This document shows positions 28,267 through 37,900 of a stretch of DNA of 64,000 nt, piece by piece (the stretch's first letter is position 1; every line of letters starts with the position of its first letter). Where the stretch lies: contig NZ_WFLK01000014.1 of assembly GCF_009208565.1 (NCBI RefSeq), positions 148,684 to 212,683 of the forward strand, read 5' to 3'. The DNA comes from Janthinobacterium aquaticum. Lineage in GTDB: Bacteria > Pseudomonadota > Gammaproteobacteria > Burkholderiales > Burkholderiaceae_D. The notes under the pieces are model-generated. The model worked only from the letters and a program-made list of their open reading frames with translations. It was not told the origin of the DNA and ran no database searches. Position numbers and translations under genes: made by a program.

Positions 28267-30246
28267 TTGATTTCCCCACTGAAATGGATTGCCGGCACGG
28301 TGCTGTGTGTTGCATCGGCCCTGAACCCCCTCGTTGTCCTGGCCCAGAGCGCTGTTTCTGCAGCGCCAGTCTTGCCGGACAGTCGTAGCGAAGACGATGC
28401 CTTTCTGCTGCTGCGCGACGCCGTACGCAAGGATGATATCGAAAAAGTCGATTTCTATGCGAGCCGCCTCGTCAATTACCAGATTCCGTCCTACGTCGAC
28501 TATTATCGGCTCAAGCCACGCATAAGGCAGCTGACCGAGGCCCAGTTCCGCGATTACCTGGCGCGCTACCAGGGCAGTGCGATTGCCGACCGCTTCCGCA
28601 ATGACTGGCTGCTGGAGCTGGGCCGCAAGCGCGACTGGGTCGTGTTCGATGAACAATATCCGCAGTTTGCGCTCGACGACGACACCCAGCTCAAATGCTA
28701 TGCGCTGATGTCGAAGCTCGCCAAGGGCCAGAACGTGGCCGACGATGCGCGCAAGCTGCTGCTCTCGCCGCCGGGCTATGGCGAAGCGTGCGGCAGCCTG
28801 ATTGCGGCGCTGGCGCAAAGCGGCCAGTTCGACAGCAACGACCTGTGGGCGCAGATCCGCCTGGCCGGCCAGAGCAACGCCACCGGTCCGGCGCGCCGCA
28901 TCGCCACCTTGCTGGGCGCTTCCGACGCCAAAATGGCGCAGGCCATCGACCTGCCGGCGCTGGTGCTGGCCAAAGGCCCTGGCATCGGGCGTCCCGACCA
29001 TGAAATGTACCTGGTGGCCGTGGGCCGCATGGCGCGCAGCACGCTGAAACTGGGCGTGGTGGCGCTGCAAAAAGCCAGTGGCAAGCTGACGGCGCCGGAA
29101 ATGGCGATCGGCTGGGGCAACGTGGCGCTGCAGGCGTCCTACAACCTGGCGCCGGAAGCGTATGAATACTGGCAGAAATCGGCTGGCGCCCCGCTGACGC
29201 AGGAGCAACTGCAGTGGAAGGCGCGCATCGCACTGCGCGAGGGCGACTGGGCGCTGGTCAGGTCCACCATCGAGTCCATGCCCGCCGCCCTGCGCCAGGA
29301 TCCGACCTGGGTCTACTGGCTGGCGCGTTCGCTGCAGGCGCAAGCGCCGGGCCAGCCCAATGCCAAGGCCACCGCCTTGTACCGCAGCATCAGCGATCAA
29401 TCGAACTTTTATGGTCTGCTGGCCAACGAGGAACTGGGCAACCACCTGGTGCTGCCGCCACCGGGCGCACCGATCACGCCGGCGGAAATCGCCGCCATGG
29501 CCGCCAACCCTGGCCTTGCGCGCGCGCTGAAATTCTTCAATATGCGTTTGCGTTTTGAAGGCACGCGCGAATGGAACTGGGAGCTGCGCTCGATGACCGA
29601 GCGCCAGCATCTGGCTGCCGCTGAATTTGCACGCCAGAACAATGTGCTCGACCGCATGGTCAATACCTCGGACCGCACGCGCCTGGAAGTGGACTACACG
29701 CAGCGCTACCCGACCCCGCATGACGATGTGATGCATCCGGCCACGCAGACGCTGGGCCTGGACAAGGCCTGGGTCTATGGCCTGATCCGCCAGGAGTCGC
29801 GCTTTATCATGGACGCGCAGTCGCATGTGGGCGCCTCGGGCCTGATGCAGGTGATGCCGTCCACAGCCCGTTATGTGGCCAAGAAAATCGGCCTGACCGA
29901 CTTCGTGGTGGAAACGCTGAGCGATGTGCGCACCAACGTGATGTTGGGCACCAATTACCTGAACATGGTGATTGGCGGCCTGGACGGCTCGCAGGTGCTG
30001 GCCACCGCCGCCTACAACGCCGGCCCGGGCCGCCTGCGCATCTGGCGCGCCACCATGACGCGGCCGCTGGAAGGGGCGGTATTTGCCGAAACCGTCCCCT
30101 ATACGGAAACGCGCAACTATGTGAAAAACGTGATGGCCAACGCCACCTACTATGCTGCGCTGGCGGAAAAAAGCCCGCAGTCGCTGAAAGCCCGGCTGGG
30201 TACGGTGGGACCGAAAAATTCCGCCATCGCCGCCGATCTGCCATAG
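28267..30246 (+). CDS. Soluble lytic murein transglycosylase (Slt70-like)
   Basis: Cleaves peptidoglycan glycan strands in the periplasm to give 1,6-anhydromuropeptides. The 659-residue protein has a signal peptide (cut near residue 27), a long superhelical region of alpha-helices and a C-terminal SLT domain. The catalytic Glu510 lies in LIRQESRF, and GASGLMQVMPSTA and AYNAGPGR follow. The start is TTG 28267: no ATG or GTG lies in frame near the signal peptide, and GAGAGT stands about six bases before it. The gene is close to the length of E. coli Slt and is divergent from the cyclo-ligase gene. Confidence 0.93.
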   Translation: MISPLKWIAGTVLCVASALNPLVVLAQSAVSAAPVLPDSRSEDDAFLLLRDAVRKDDIEKVDFYASRLVNYQIPSYVDYYRLKPRIRQLTEAQFRDYLARYQGSAIADRFRNDWLLELGRKRDWVVFDEQYPQFALDDDTQLKCYALMSKLAKGQNVADDARKLLLSPPGYGEACGSLIAALAQSGQFDSNDLWAQIRLAGQSNATGPARRIATLLGASDAKMAQAIDLPALVLAKGPGIGRPDHEMYLVAVGRMARSTLKLGVVALQKASGKLTAPEMAIGWGNVALQASYNLAPEAYEYWQKSAGAPLTQEQLQWKARIALREGDWALVRSTIESMPAALRQDPTWVYWLARSLQAQAPGQPNAKATALYRSISDQSNFYGLLANEELGNHLVLPPPGAPITPAEIAAMAANPGLARALKFFNMRLRFEGTREWNWELRSMTERQHLAAAEFARQNNVLDRMVNTSDRTRLEVDYTQRYPTPHDDVMHPATQTLGLDKAWVYGLIRQESRFIMDAQSHVGASGLMQVMPSTARYVAKKIGLTDFVVETLSDVRTNVMLGTNYLNMVIGGLDGSQVLATAAYNAGPGRLRIWRATMTRPLEGAVFAETVPYTETRNYVKNVMANATYYAALAEKSPQSLKARLGTVGPKNSAIAADLP

Positions 30247-30264
30247 ACTCCTGGAAAGCCGACC

Positions 30265-30981
30265 ATGCAAACCACTATTCTTGATCCCAACCTGACGCAG
30301 GCGCTGGCTGCCGCGCGCGAGCCGGGGCTGACGCTGATTATCGGCAATAAAAACTATTCGTCCTGGTCGATGCGCCCGTGGGTGGCGCTGCGCGCCTTCG
30401 GCATCCCGTTCCAGGAAGTGCGCGTGTTGCTCGACCAGCGCGACACAGCGGCCAATATCGCCGAATATTCGGCCTGCGGCCGCGTGCCGGTGCTGCTGGC
30501 CGGCGAGATCACCATCTGGGACAGCCTGGCCATCTGCGAATACCTGGCCGAGCAGTTCCCCGACTTGCATCTGTGGCCGCAGGACGTGGCCGCGCGCGCC
30601 ATGGCGCGCTGCATCTGCGCCGAGATGCACTCGGGCTTTGCGGGCCTGCGCAACGATATGTCAATGCATATCAAGGCGCGCCTGCCCGGCCGTGGCCGCA
30701 CGCCGGCCGCGCAGGCCGATATCGGGCGTATCAGCGAAATCTGGGAAGAGTGTTTGTCGCGCTTCGGCCACCACCAGTTTTTGTTTGGCGATTTTTCGAT
30801 TGCAGACGCGTATTTTGCGCCGGTGGTGATGCGCTTCAAAACCTATGGCGTGGCGCTGGCGCCGGCCCTGAACGCTTATTGCGAACGCGTCTGCGCCCAT
30901 CCTGCGGTGGCGCAGTGGATCGCCGAAGCGCTGGCCGAGACGGAAACGGCGCCGAAACACGACGCCGAGATGCCCGATTAA
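30265..30981 (+). CDS. Glutathione S-transferase family protein
   Basis: A 238-residue protein with an N-terminal thioredoxin-like fold (LTLIIGNKNYSSWSMRPWVALRAFGIPF) and a C-terminal helical GST domain. The Ser in NYSSWSMR is the likely glutathione-activating residue. The first 25 residues form an unusual extension before the strand that normally opens the fold. Substrate unknown; it may act in detoxification or maleylacetoacetate-like isomerisation, but nothing here shows which. It lies 12 bases before cca, so may share a transcript. Confidence 0.88.
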   Translation: MQTTILDPNLTQALAAAREPGLTLIIGNKNYSSWSMRPWVALRAFGIPFQEVRVLLDQRDTAANIAEYSACGRVPVLLAGEITIWDSLAICEYLAEQFPDLHLWPQDVAARAMARCICAEMHSGFAGLRNDMSMHIKARLPGRGRTPAAQADIGRISEIWEECLSRFGHHQFLFGDFSIADAYFAPVVMRFKTYGVALAPALNAYCERVCAHPAVAQWIAEALAETETAPKHDAEMPD

Positions 30982-30993
30982 GAAAGTACTGCC

Positions 30994-32085
30994 ATGAAGA
31001 TATACACAGTCGGTGGCGCCGTGCGCGACCAACTGCTGGGGCTGCCCGTCAAGGACCACGATCATGTGGTGGTGGGCGCCACCCCCGAGGATATGCTGAA
31101 ACAAGGCTTCCGGCCGGTCGGCAAGGATTTCCCGGTGTTCCTGCATCCGAAAACCCAGGAAGAATATGCGCTGGCGCGCACCGAGCGCAAGACCGCGCCC
31201 GGTTATCGCGGTTTTGTGTTCCATACGGCGCCTGATGTCACGCTGGAAGAAGACCTGGTGCGGCGCGACCTGACCATCAACGCCATCGCCCGCGCCGAAG
31301 ACGGCACGCTGACCGACCCGTTCGGCGGCGTGGCCGATATTGAAAACAAAGTGTTTCGCCATGTGTCCGAAGCGTTTGGCGAAGACCCGGTGCGCATCTT
31401 GCGCCTGGCGCGCTTTGCGGCGCGCTTTGGCGCGTTTGTGATTGCCCCGGAAACGCTGGCGCTGATGCGCACCATGACAGCGGCTGGCGAAGTCGATGCG
31501 CTGGTGGCCGAACGCGTCTGGCAGGAGTTGGCCAAGGGCCTGATGGAAGCGCAGCCGTCGCGCATGCTGGTGGTGTTGCAGCAGTGTGGTGCGCTGGCCC
31601 GGTTGCTGCCGGAATTGCCGTTCGACCCTGCGCTGCTGTCGTTGCTCGACCGCGCTGCAACGCAGCAGCTGGCGCTGCCCGAGCGGTTTGCCGTCTTGAT
31701 GCTGCAGGTTGGGCTGGCCCAGATCGAACAACTGAGCTTGCGCCTGCGCGTGCCCAACGAGTGCCGCGAACTGGCCGTGATGGCGGCGCGCGAGCAGGGC
31801 CAGTTTGCTGCCGCTTTGAGCCTGTCGGCCGAACAGCTGGTCAGCCTGTGCGAGCGTTGCGATGGCCTGCGCAAGCCCGAGCGTTTCGGACAGATGCTGG
31901 CCGTATTGGCCTGCGCGCGCCAGGATGCTGCCGCGGCAAACCGCCTGCGCGCCGCGCTGGCAGCCGTGCGCAGCGTGGACGCCGGCGCGCTGGCGCAGGG
32001 CTGTGCCGGCAATCCGAAAAGTATCCCGGGCGTGATCCATGCGGCGCGGGTGGTGGCGGTCGAGGCCGGGCTGGGCGGGCAGTAA
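30994..32085 (+). CDS. cca: CCA-adding tRNA nucleotidyltransferase (no HD domain motif)
   Basis: Adds or repairs the CCA tail of tRNAs. Visible: the [10 protein letters not shown] head motif (residues 7-16), the metal-binding Asp-x-Asp (KDHDHVVVG), [10 protein letters not shown] and [16 protein letters not shown]. These are class II polymerase motifs. At 363 residues it is shorter than the about 410-residue enzymes of enteric bacteria, which carry a C-terminal HD phosphohydrolase domain; I see no His-Asp motif in the C-terminal part. Polymerase function should be intact. Confidence 0.93.
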   Translation: MKIYTVGGAVRDQLLGLPVKDHDHVVVGATPEDMLKQGFRPVGKDFPVFLHPKTQEEYALARTERKTAPGYRGFVFHTAPDVTLEEDLVRRDLTINAIARAEDGTLTDPFGGVADIENKVFRHVSEAFGEDPVRILRLARFAARFGAFVIAPETLALMRTMTAAGEVDALVAERVWQELAKGLMEAQPSRMLVVLQQCGALARLLPELPFDPALLSLLDRAATQQLALPERFAVLMLQVGLAQIEQLSLRLRVPNECRELAVMAAREQGQFAAALSLSAEQLVSLCERCDGLRKPERFGQMLAVLACARQDAAAANRLRAALAAVRSVDAGALAQGCAGNPKSIPGVIHAARVVAVEAGLGGQ

Positions 32086-32155
32086 TACGCTACAATAGCC
32101 GATGCTGCACTGCACAATCATGGTTTTTGCGGCAACACTGTAGACTGGAGTTGAC

Positions 32156-32872
32156 GTGGCCATCCCCAAATTATTTCAAGATGCTTTCCGCCGCTGGCTG
32201 GGCCGCAGCGGTCGCGCTGGCGCCGATGCGCGCCCGACCGTACTGGTCAAACAGCTGCACGAACGTGACCGGCGCCGCATGCTCAGGCATTTCCTGGCGC
32301 TGGAAAAAAGTGACCGCCTGCTGCGCTTTGGCAGTGCTTTGCCTGACGAACTGGTCACGCAATACGTGCAGAAGATGGATTTTTCGCGCGACATGATCCT
32401 GGGCGTCTACAGCAGCGGCTTCAAGCTGGTCGGCGTGGGCCACTTGGCCTTTGCGCCAAAGGAAAAGACGCCGGTCAAAAGCGCGGTGACCGACAAGGAA
32501 CAGGTGGCCGAGTTTGGTGTGTCGGTGGCCAGGTCGGCGCGCGGCATGGGGGTGGGCTCGAAACTGTTCGAGCGCGCAGCGATGCACTGCCGCAACAACG
32601 ATGTCGATACCCTGTATATGCATTGCCTGTCGTCCAACAAGACCATGATGCATATCGCCAAAAAAGCCGGCATGGAAATCCAGCGCGAATATGGCGAGGC
32701 CGACGCCTATCTCAAGCTGCTGCCGCCGAACCCGGGCAGCATGCTGCAAGAAGCGGTGCAGGAACAGTTTGCCATGTTCGACTACACGCTGAAAGCCAAC
32801 GCGCGCGCCGCCAGCAAGCTGCTGCAGCGCTTGCCTGGGCGCAAGAAAGCCGCGCCGTCAGAGCAGGGGTAG
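32156..32872 (+). CDS. GNAT-family N-acetyltransferase
   Basis: A 238-residue protein with a GNAT core at about residues 45-180. The acetyl-CoA loop is seen in VARSARGMGVGSKLFERA, which has the R/Q-x-x-G-x-G/A pattern, followed by a CxxSNKTMMHIAKKAGM helix. Start is GTG 32156, with GGAG six bases before it. Its last 15 bases overlap the convergent Lrp-type gene. The substrate is not identifiable from sequence. Confidence 0.8.
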   Translation: MAIPKLFQDAFRRWLGRSGRAGADARPTVLVKQLHERDRRRMLRHFLALEKSDRLLRFGSALPDELVTQYVQKMDFSRDMILGVYSSGFKLVGVGHLAFAPKEKTPVKSAVTDKEQVAEFGVSVARSARGMGVGSKLFERAAMHCRNNDVDTLYMHCLSSNKTMMHIAKKAGMEIQREYGEADAYLKLLPPNPGSMLQEAVQEQFAMFDYTLKANARAASKLLQRLPGRKKAAPSEQG

Positions 32873-33388
32873 CGCGGTGGTATCCTTGATGCGCTGCAGC
32901 GCAAAACTCGATTTGACGTCCAGCACGGCCGGGTGACGCAGCAGGGTAGCCATCATGAAGCGTGAAAAATGCTCCATGTCTTCCACATGCACGCGCAGCA
33001 GATAATCCATTTCCCCGGTCATCGCATAGCAGGCCACCACTTCGGGCCACTGTGACACGGCCACCGCAAAGTCGGCGCGTGGCGAGGTGGTGGTGACCAG
33101 GTTGGGCGCCAGCACGCGCGCCGTGCTGTGCGCGTTGGCCGACGCGTCGCTGTGCTTTTCCAGCCGCACATTGACATACGCCAACAGTCCCAGGCCGATC
33201 TTTTCCGGGTCCAGCAAGGCCACATACTGGCGGATCACGCCGGCTTCTTCCAGCCGCTTGACACGGCGCAGGCACGGTGACGGCGACAGGCTGACCTGCT
33301 CGGCCACGTCCTGGTTCGACAGGCGGCCGTCGGCTTGCAATACCGACAGAATCTTGCGGTCTGTTTTATCCAGCGTAATTTTGCTCAT
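32858..33388 (-). CDS. Lrp/AsnC-family transcriptional regulator
   Basis: A 176-residue regulator with an N-terminal winged helix (LDKTDRKILSVLQADGRLSNQDVAEQVSLSPSPCLRRVKRLEEAGVIRQY; several helices) and a C-terminal RAM domain that binds amino acids and oligomerises. Start ATG 33388 has GGAG six bases upstream; a longer opening from 33415 lacks this. It is divergent from 4-hydroxyphenylpyruvate dioxygenase, so it probably controls aromatic amino acid catabolism. A 15-base perfect palindrome at 33415-33429 lies in the shared control region. Confidence 0.93.
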   Translation of the reverse strand: MSKITLDKTDRKILSVLQADGRLSNQDVAEQVSLSPSPCLRRVKRLEEAGVIRQYVALLDPEKIGLGLLAYVNVRLEKHSDASANAHSTARVLAPNLVTTTSPRADFAVAVSQWPEVVACYAMTGEMDYLLRVHVEDMEHFSRFMMATLLRHPAVLDVKSSFALQRIKDTTALPLL

Positions 33389-33414
33389 GCTTGGCTCCAG
33401 TAGTCCTTGTTTCA

Positions 33415-33429
33415 CGCAATATTATTGCG
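33415..33429. promoter_or_regulatory. Perfect palindromic operator candidate for the Lrp-type regulator
   Basis: CGCAATATTATTGCG is a perfect 15-base palindrome centred 34 bases before the regulator start and about 90 bases before the dioxygenase start. Its AT-rich centre with GC ends resembles Lrp/AsnC binding sites. Role is inferred from shape and place. Confidence 0.55.
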
Positions 33430-33513
33430 CAAATCCCGAATGTTCGTCCGATCTTTGGCATTTAATGCCGGACGGCCCCGCCTATACTGTGCCTACTTCT
33501 AGGAGGAGACAAC

Positions 33514-34632
33514 ATGCAATTTCAACCTTGGGATAACCCGATGGGTACCGATGGTTTCGAGTTCGTCGAGTATGCAGCACCAGACCCGAAAGCATTGGGC
33601 AAGCTGTTCGAGAACATGGGCTTTACCGCCATCGCGCGCCACCGCCACAAGGACGTCACCCTGTACCGCCAGGGCGATATCAATTTCATTATCAACGCCG
33701 AACAGGATTCGTTCGCGCAGCGCTTTGCGCGCCACCACGGCCCGTCGGTCTGCGCCATTGCGATCCGGGTTGACGACGCCGCCTTCGTGTATCGCCGCGC
33801 GCTCGAGCTGGGCGCCTGGGGCTTCGACAACAAGACCGGCCCGATGGAGCTCAATATCCCTGCCATCAAGGGCGTGGGCGACTCGCTGCTGTACTTTGTA
33901 GACCGCTGGCGCGGCAAGGCCGCCGACAAGGCAGGCGCACCGGCGCCGGGTGGCATCGGCGATATCAGCATCTACGACGTCGACTTCGTGGCCATTCCGG
34001 GCGCAGTGGCCAATCCGGTCGGCCACGGCCTGACCTATATCGACCACCTGACGCACAATGTGCACCGTGGCCGCATGAAGGAATGGGCCGGCTTCTACGA
34101 GAACCTGTTCAACTTCCGCGAAGTGCGCTATTTCGATATCGAAGGCAAGCACACGGGTCTCAAGTCGAAAGCCATGACCTCGCCGTGCGGCAAGATACGC
34201 ATCCCGATCAATGAATCCTCGGACGACAAGTCGCAGATCGCCGAATACCTCGACCAGTACCACGGCGAAGGCATCCAGCATATTGCGCTGGGCACCGACA
34301 ATATCTATGGCTCCGTGCAGGGCATGCGCGATACCGGCATCGACTTCCAGGACACCATCGAGACCTATTACGAACTGGTCAACCGCCGCCTGCCCAATCA
34401 CGGCGAGCAGCTCGACGAGCTGCGCCGACTGCGCATCCTGATCGACGGCCACAGCACCGAGACCGAGCGCGAACTGTTGCTGCAGATATTCACGCAGACC
34501 GTGATCGGCCCGATCTTTTTCGAGATTATCCAGCGCAAGGGCGACCAGGGTTTCGGCGAAGGCAACTTCCGCGCGCTGTTCGAGTCGATCGAGCTCGATC
34601 AGATCAAGCGCGGGGTGTTGCAGGGGGTGTAG
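33514..34632 (+). CDS. hppD: 4-Hydroxyphenylpyruvate dioxygenase
   Basis: Non-haem iron dioxygenase of tyrosine breakdown, turning 4-hydroxyphenylpyruvate into homogentisate. The 372 residues have two vicinal-oxygen-chelate domains. The three expected iron ligands are visible: His178 (IDHLTHNV), His256 (IQHIAL) and Glu337 (FFEIIQRKGD), spaced as in known enzymes. A strong AGGAGGAG site lies seven bases upstream. A TATACT -10-like hexamer stands at 33483-33488 without an obvious -35, which suits an activator-dependent promoter, fitting the divergent Lrp-type gene. The downstream homogentisate genes are not in this window. Confidence 0.97.
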   Translation: MQFQPWDNPMGTDGFEFVEYAAPDPKALGKLFENMGFTAIARHRHKDVTLYRQGDINFIINAEQDSFAQRFARHHGPSVCAIAIRVDDAAFVYRRALELGAWGFDNKTGPMELNIPAIKGVGDSLLYFVDRWRGKAADKAGAPAPGGIGDISIYDVDFVAIPGAVANPVGHGLTYIDHLTHNVHRGRMKEWAGFYENLFNFREVRYFDIEGKHTGLKSKAMTSPCGKIRIPINESSDDKSQIAEYLDQYHGEGIQHIALGTDNIYGSVQGMRDTGIDFQDTIETYYELVNRRLPNHGEQLDELRRLRILIDGHSTETERELLLQIFTQTVIGPIFFEIIQRKGDQGFGEGNFRALFESIELDQIKRGVLQGV

Positions 34633-34699
34633 ACTGTGGTGGGGTTTGTCGGGTTACGCTGTTCCGGGTGACCTGGCCCGCGCTGATGATGTGGGATTT

Positions 34700-34734
34700 G
34701 TCGGCTTACGCCCTGCGGGCTAAGCCGACCTACG
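34700..34734 (-). repeat. Dispersed hairpin repeat, copy A (reverse orientation)
   Basis: Reading on the minus strand: GTAGGTCGGCTTA then a short loop then TAAGCCGAC. The nine-base arms GTCGGCTTA (34700-34708) and TAAGCCGAC (34721-34729) match exactly. The sequence shares the GTAGGTCGG...CCGAC frame with copies B and C in this window. Confidence 0.75.
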
Positions 34735-34751
34735 TGTCACGCGCCATGGAC

Positions 34752-34782
34752 GTAGGTCGGATTAGCGCAGCGTAATCCGACA
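34752..34782 (+). repeat. Dispersed hairpin repeat, copy B
   Basis: GTAGGTCGGATTA, eight-base loop, TAATCCGAC: nine-base perfect arms at 34756-34764 and 34773-34781. It faces copy A across 17 bases, giving an inverted pair like bacterial interspersed mosaic elements. Confidence 0.8.
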
Positions 34783-34977
34783 TTGCCTGATCTGACACTG
34801 CAGCACAAAAAATGAGCAACCCGGAAGTGCAGTGCAGCAAAGAACTGCGCGCACGCCTGTGGTAGTCTAAGATAAAAAAAACATATATTCCGCACCGGCC
34901 CGCTTACAAGGCGCGACCGGTCCGTGTGGGTTAAACCGACTTTGCACGCGTAGCACCGAGAATAATGGAGACAAGTA

Positions 34978-37900
34978 ATGAACGCACCAATCAAGGGCTC
35001 GAGTCTTGAGCCGGGCCCGCACGCGGGCGAAATTTCCCTCGACGACAAATACACGCTTGAGCGCGGCCGCGCCTTCATGACCGGCACCCAGGCTTTAATC
35101 CGCCTGCCGATGATGCAGCGCGAGCGCGACCTGAAAGCGGGCTTGAACACGGCCGGCTATATCACCGGCTACCGCGGTTCGCCCGTCACCAGCGTCGACA
35201 TGACGGCGGTGAAAGCCAAAAAATACCTGGACGCCCATCACGTCAAGTTCCACCCGGGCCTGAACGAGGACCTGGCCGCCACGGCCGTCTGGGGCACGCA
35301 GCAGACCAATCTGTTCGAGGACGCCAAATACGACGGCGTATTCGGCATGTGGTACGGCAAAGGCCCCGGCGTGGACCGCTGCGGCGATGTGTTCAAGCAT
35401 GCCAACAACGCCGGCTCGGCCAAACACGGCGGCGTGCTGGTGCTGGCCGGTGACGACCATGCCGCCAAGTCCTCGTCCACCGCGCACCAGTCCGACCATA
35501 TCCTCAACGCCTGCGGCATACCGGTACTCTATCCATCGTCGGTGCAGGAATATATCGACTACGGCCTGCACGCGTGGGCCATGAGCCGCTATACGGGGCT
35601 ATGGGTGTCGATGAAATGCGTGACCGATATTATCGAGTCGGGCGCCGTGGTTGATTTCGACCCGGACCGCGTGCAGATCGCGCTGCCGCTTGACTTCGAA
35701 ATGCCGGCCGGTGGCCTCAATATCCGCTGGCCCGACACCGTGCTGGAGCAGGAAGTGCGGATGAACAGCTACAAGTGGTACGCCGCGCTGGCCTATGCGC
35801 GTGCCAACAAGCTCAACAAGATTATCTGGGACAGCCCGAAAGCGCGCATCGGCATCATCACCGCCGGCAAGTCCTATCTCGACACGCGCCAGGCACTGGC
35901 TGACCTGGGCATCGACGAGCAGGTGGCGGCCGATATCGGCATCCGTCTCTACAAGATCGGCATGACCTGGCCGCTGGAAGCCGATGGCGTGCACGAATTT
36001 GCCAAAGGCCTCGATGAAATCCTGGTGGTCGAGGAAAAGCGCCAGATCCTCGAATATGCGCTGAAAGAAGAGCTGTACAACCTGAAAGATGGCGAGCGGC
36101 CACGCGTGGTCGGCAAGTTCGACGACACGGGCGAGTGGAGCAATCAGAAGGGCACCGGTCACGGCGACTGGCTGCTGCCGGCCACCTACGAGCTCAATCC
36201 GGCCATGATCGCGCGCGCGATTGCCAGCCGCATTTCGCGCTACTATGCCGGCCATCCGGTCGAGCAGCGCGTCAAGCAGCGCATCGCCTACCTGGAAGCA
36301 AAAGAAAACGTGTTGAAAGCGATCAGCGTGAAACCTGATCCGCAAAAGGACCGCACGCCGTTTTTCTGCTCGGGCTGCCCGCACAACAGCTCGACCAAGG
36401 TGCCGGAAGGCTCGCGCGCGCTGGCCGGTATCGGCTGCCACTATATGGTGCTGTGGATGGACCGCGAAACGTCGACCTTCACCCATATGGGCGCCGAAGG
36501 CGTGACCTGGGTTGGCCAGGCGCCGTTCACCAATGAAAAGCACGTGTTTACCAATCTTGGCGACGGTACCTATTTCCATTCGGGCATCCTGGCGATCCGC
36601 GCGGCGGTCTCGGCCAAGGTGAATATTACCTACAAGATTCTGTTCAACGATGCGGTGGCCATGACCGGTGGCCAGGAATTCGACGGCCCGCTGTCGCCGG
36701 CACTGATTTCGCGCCAGATCGCCGCCGAAGGCGTGAGCCCGATTATCGTGGTGACGGACGAGCCGGAAAAATACCCGTCCGACTACGCCTGGGCCGACGG
36801 CGTGACCGTGCGCCACCGCTCCGAGCTGATGGACGTGCAGCGCGAACTGCGCGATATGCCAGGCGTGTCGGCCATGATCTACGACCAGACCTGTGCTTCG
36901 GAAAAACGCCGCCGCCGCAAACGCAATGAATACCCGGACCCGGCCAAGCGCGCTGTCATCAACGAGGCGGTCTGCGAAGGCTGCGGCGACTGTTCGGTGC
37001 AGTCGAACTGCCTGTCGGTCGAGCCGCTGGAAACGGAGCTGGGGCGCAAGCGCCAGATCAACCAGTCCTCGTGCAACAAGGATTTTTCGTGCACCACCGG
37101 GTTTTGCCCGAGCTTTGTGACGGTGGAAGGCGGCGGGCTGAAAAAGCCGAAGAAAGCCGCCAGTACCGAGCAAAGTGCCGAGGCGCCGGCACTGCCGACA
37201 CCACAACTGCCATCGACGGCCGAGCCGTTCGGCATTCTGGTGACCGGTATCGGCGGCACCGGCGTGGTGACGGTGGGGCAGATCCTGGCCATGGCCGCCC
37301 ACGTCGAAGGCAAGGGATGTTCGGTGCTCGACATGAGCGGCCTGGCGCAAAAGGGCGGTCCGGTGATGTCGCACGTGCGCCTGGCCGATAGCCAGGACGA
37401 TATCCACTCGACCCGTGTCGGCACCGGCGCGGCCGATCTGGTGATCGGCTGTGACCTGATCGTCACTGCCAGCCGCGATGCGCTGTCGCGCATGGGCGAG
37501 GGTCGCAGCTGGGCCATGATCAATTCGACCAGCTCGTCCACCGCCGCCTTTGTGAAAAACCCGGACTGGCAGTTCCCCGGTGTTGGTGCGCGCCTGGAAA
37601 TTGAAAAAGCCTGCGGTGCCGACCATGTGGACTTTATCGATGCCGGCCAGATCGCCACCGCGCTGATGGGCGATTCGATTGCCACCAATATGTTTATGCT
37701 CGGTTACGCCTGGCAAAAGGGCAAGGTGCCGCTGTCGGAGGCGGCCATCATGAAGGCGATCGAACTCAACAACGTCTCGGTCGGCTTCAACAAGGCCGCC
37801 TTCAACTGGGGCCGCGCCGGCGCGCATGATACGGCCAGCCTGGTGCGCATGACCACGCCAGCAAAGGTGGTCGAATTCAAGCGCATAGAGACGCTGGACG

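Larger units (their letters stand above)
34633..34977. other. Intergenic region with inverted pair of hairpin repeats
   Basis: 345 bases without a credible gene. The first part holds a degenerate repeat copy (34647-34675, TGTCGGGTTACGC...) followed by two clear copies facing each other (34700-34734, 34752-34782). The rest, from about 34862 on, is AT-rich (seven A residues then CATATATT) and likely holds the promoter of the indolepyruvate oxidoreductase gene, but no clean -10/-35 pair is seen. A GAGA-containing ribosome site precedes the next start. Confidence 0.6.

Noticed and set aside
28237..30630. A 797-residue minus-strand frame across the transglycosylase and GST genes
   Set aside because: It spans two genes and their spacer, lacks a ribosome site and has shadow-type composition.
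34737..35150. A 137-residue minus-strand frame before the IOR gene
   Set aside because: It overlaps the start of a well-supported gene and the repeat region, and has no recognisable domain.
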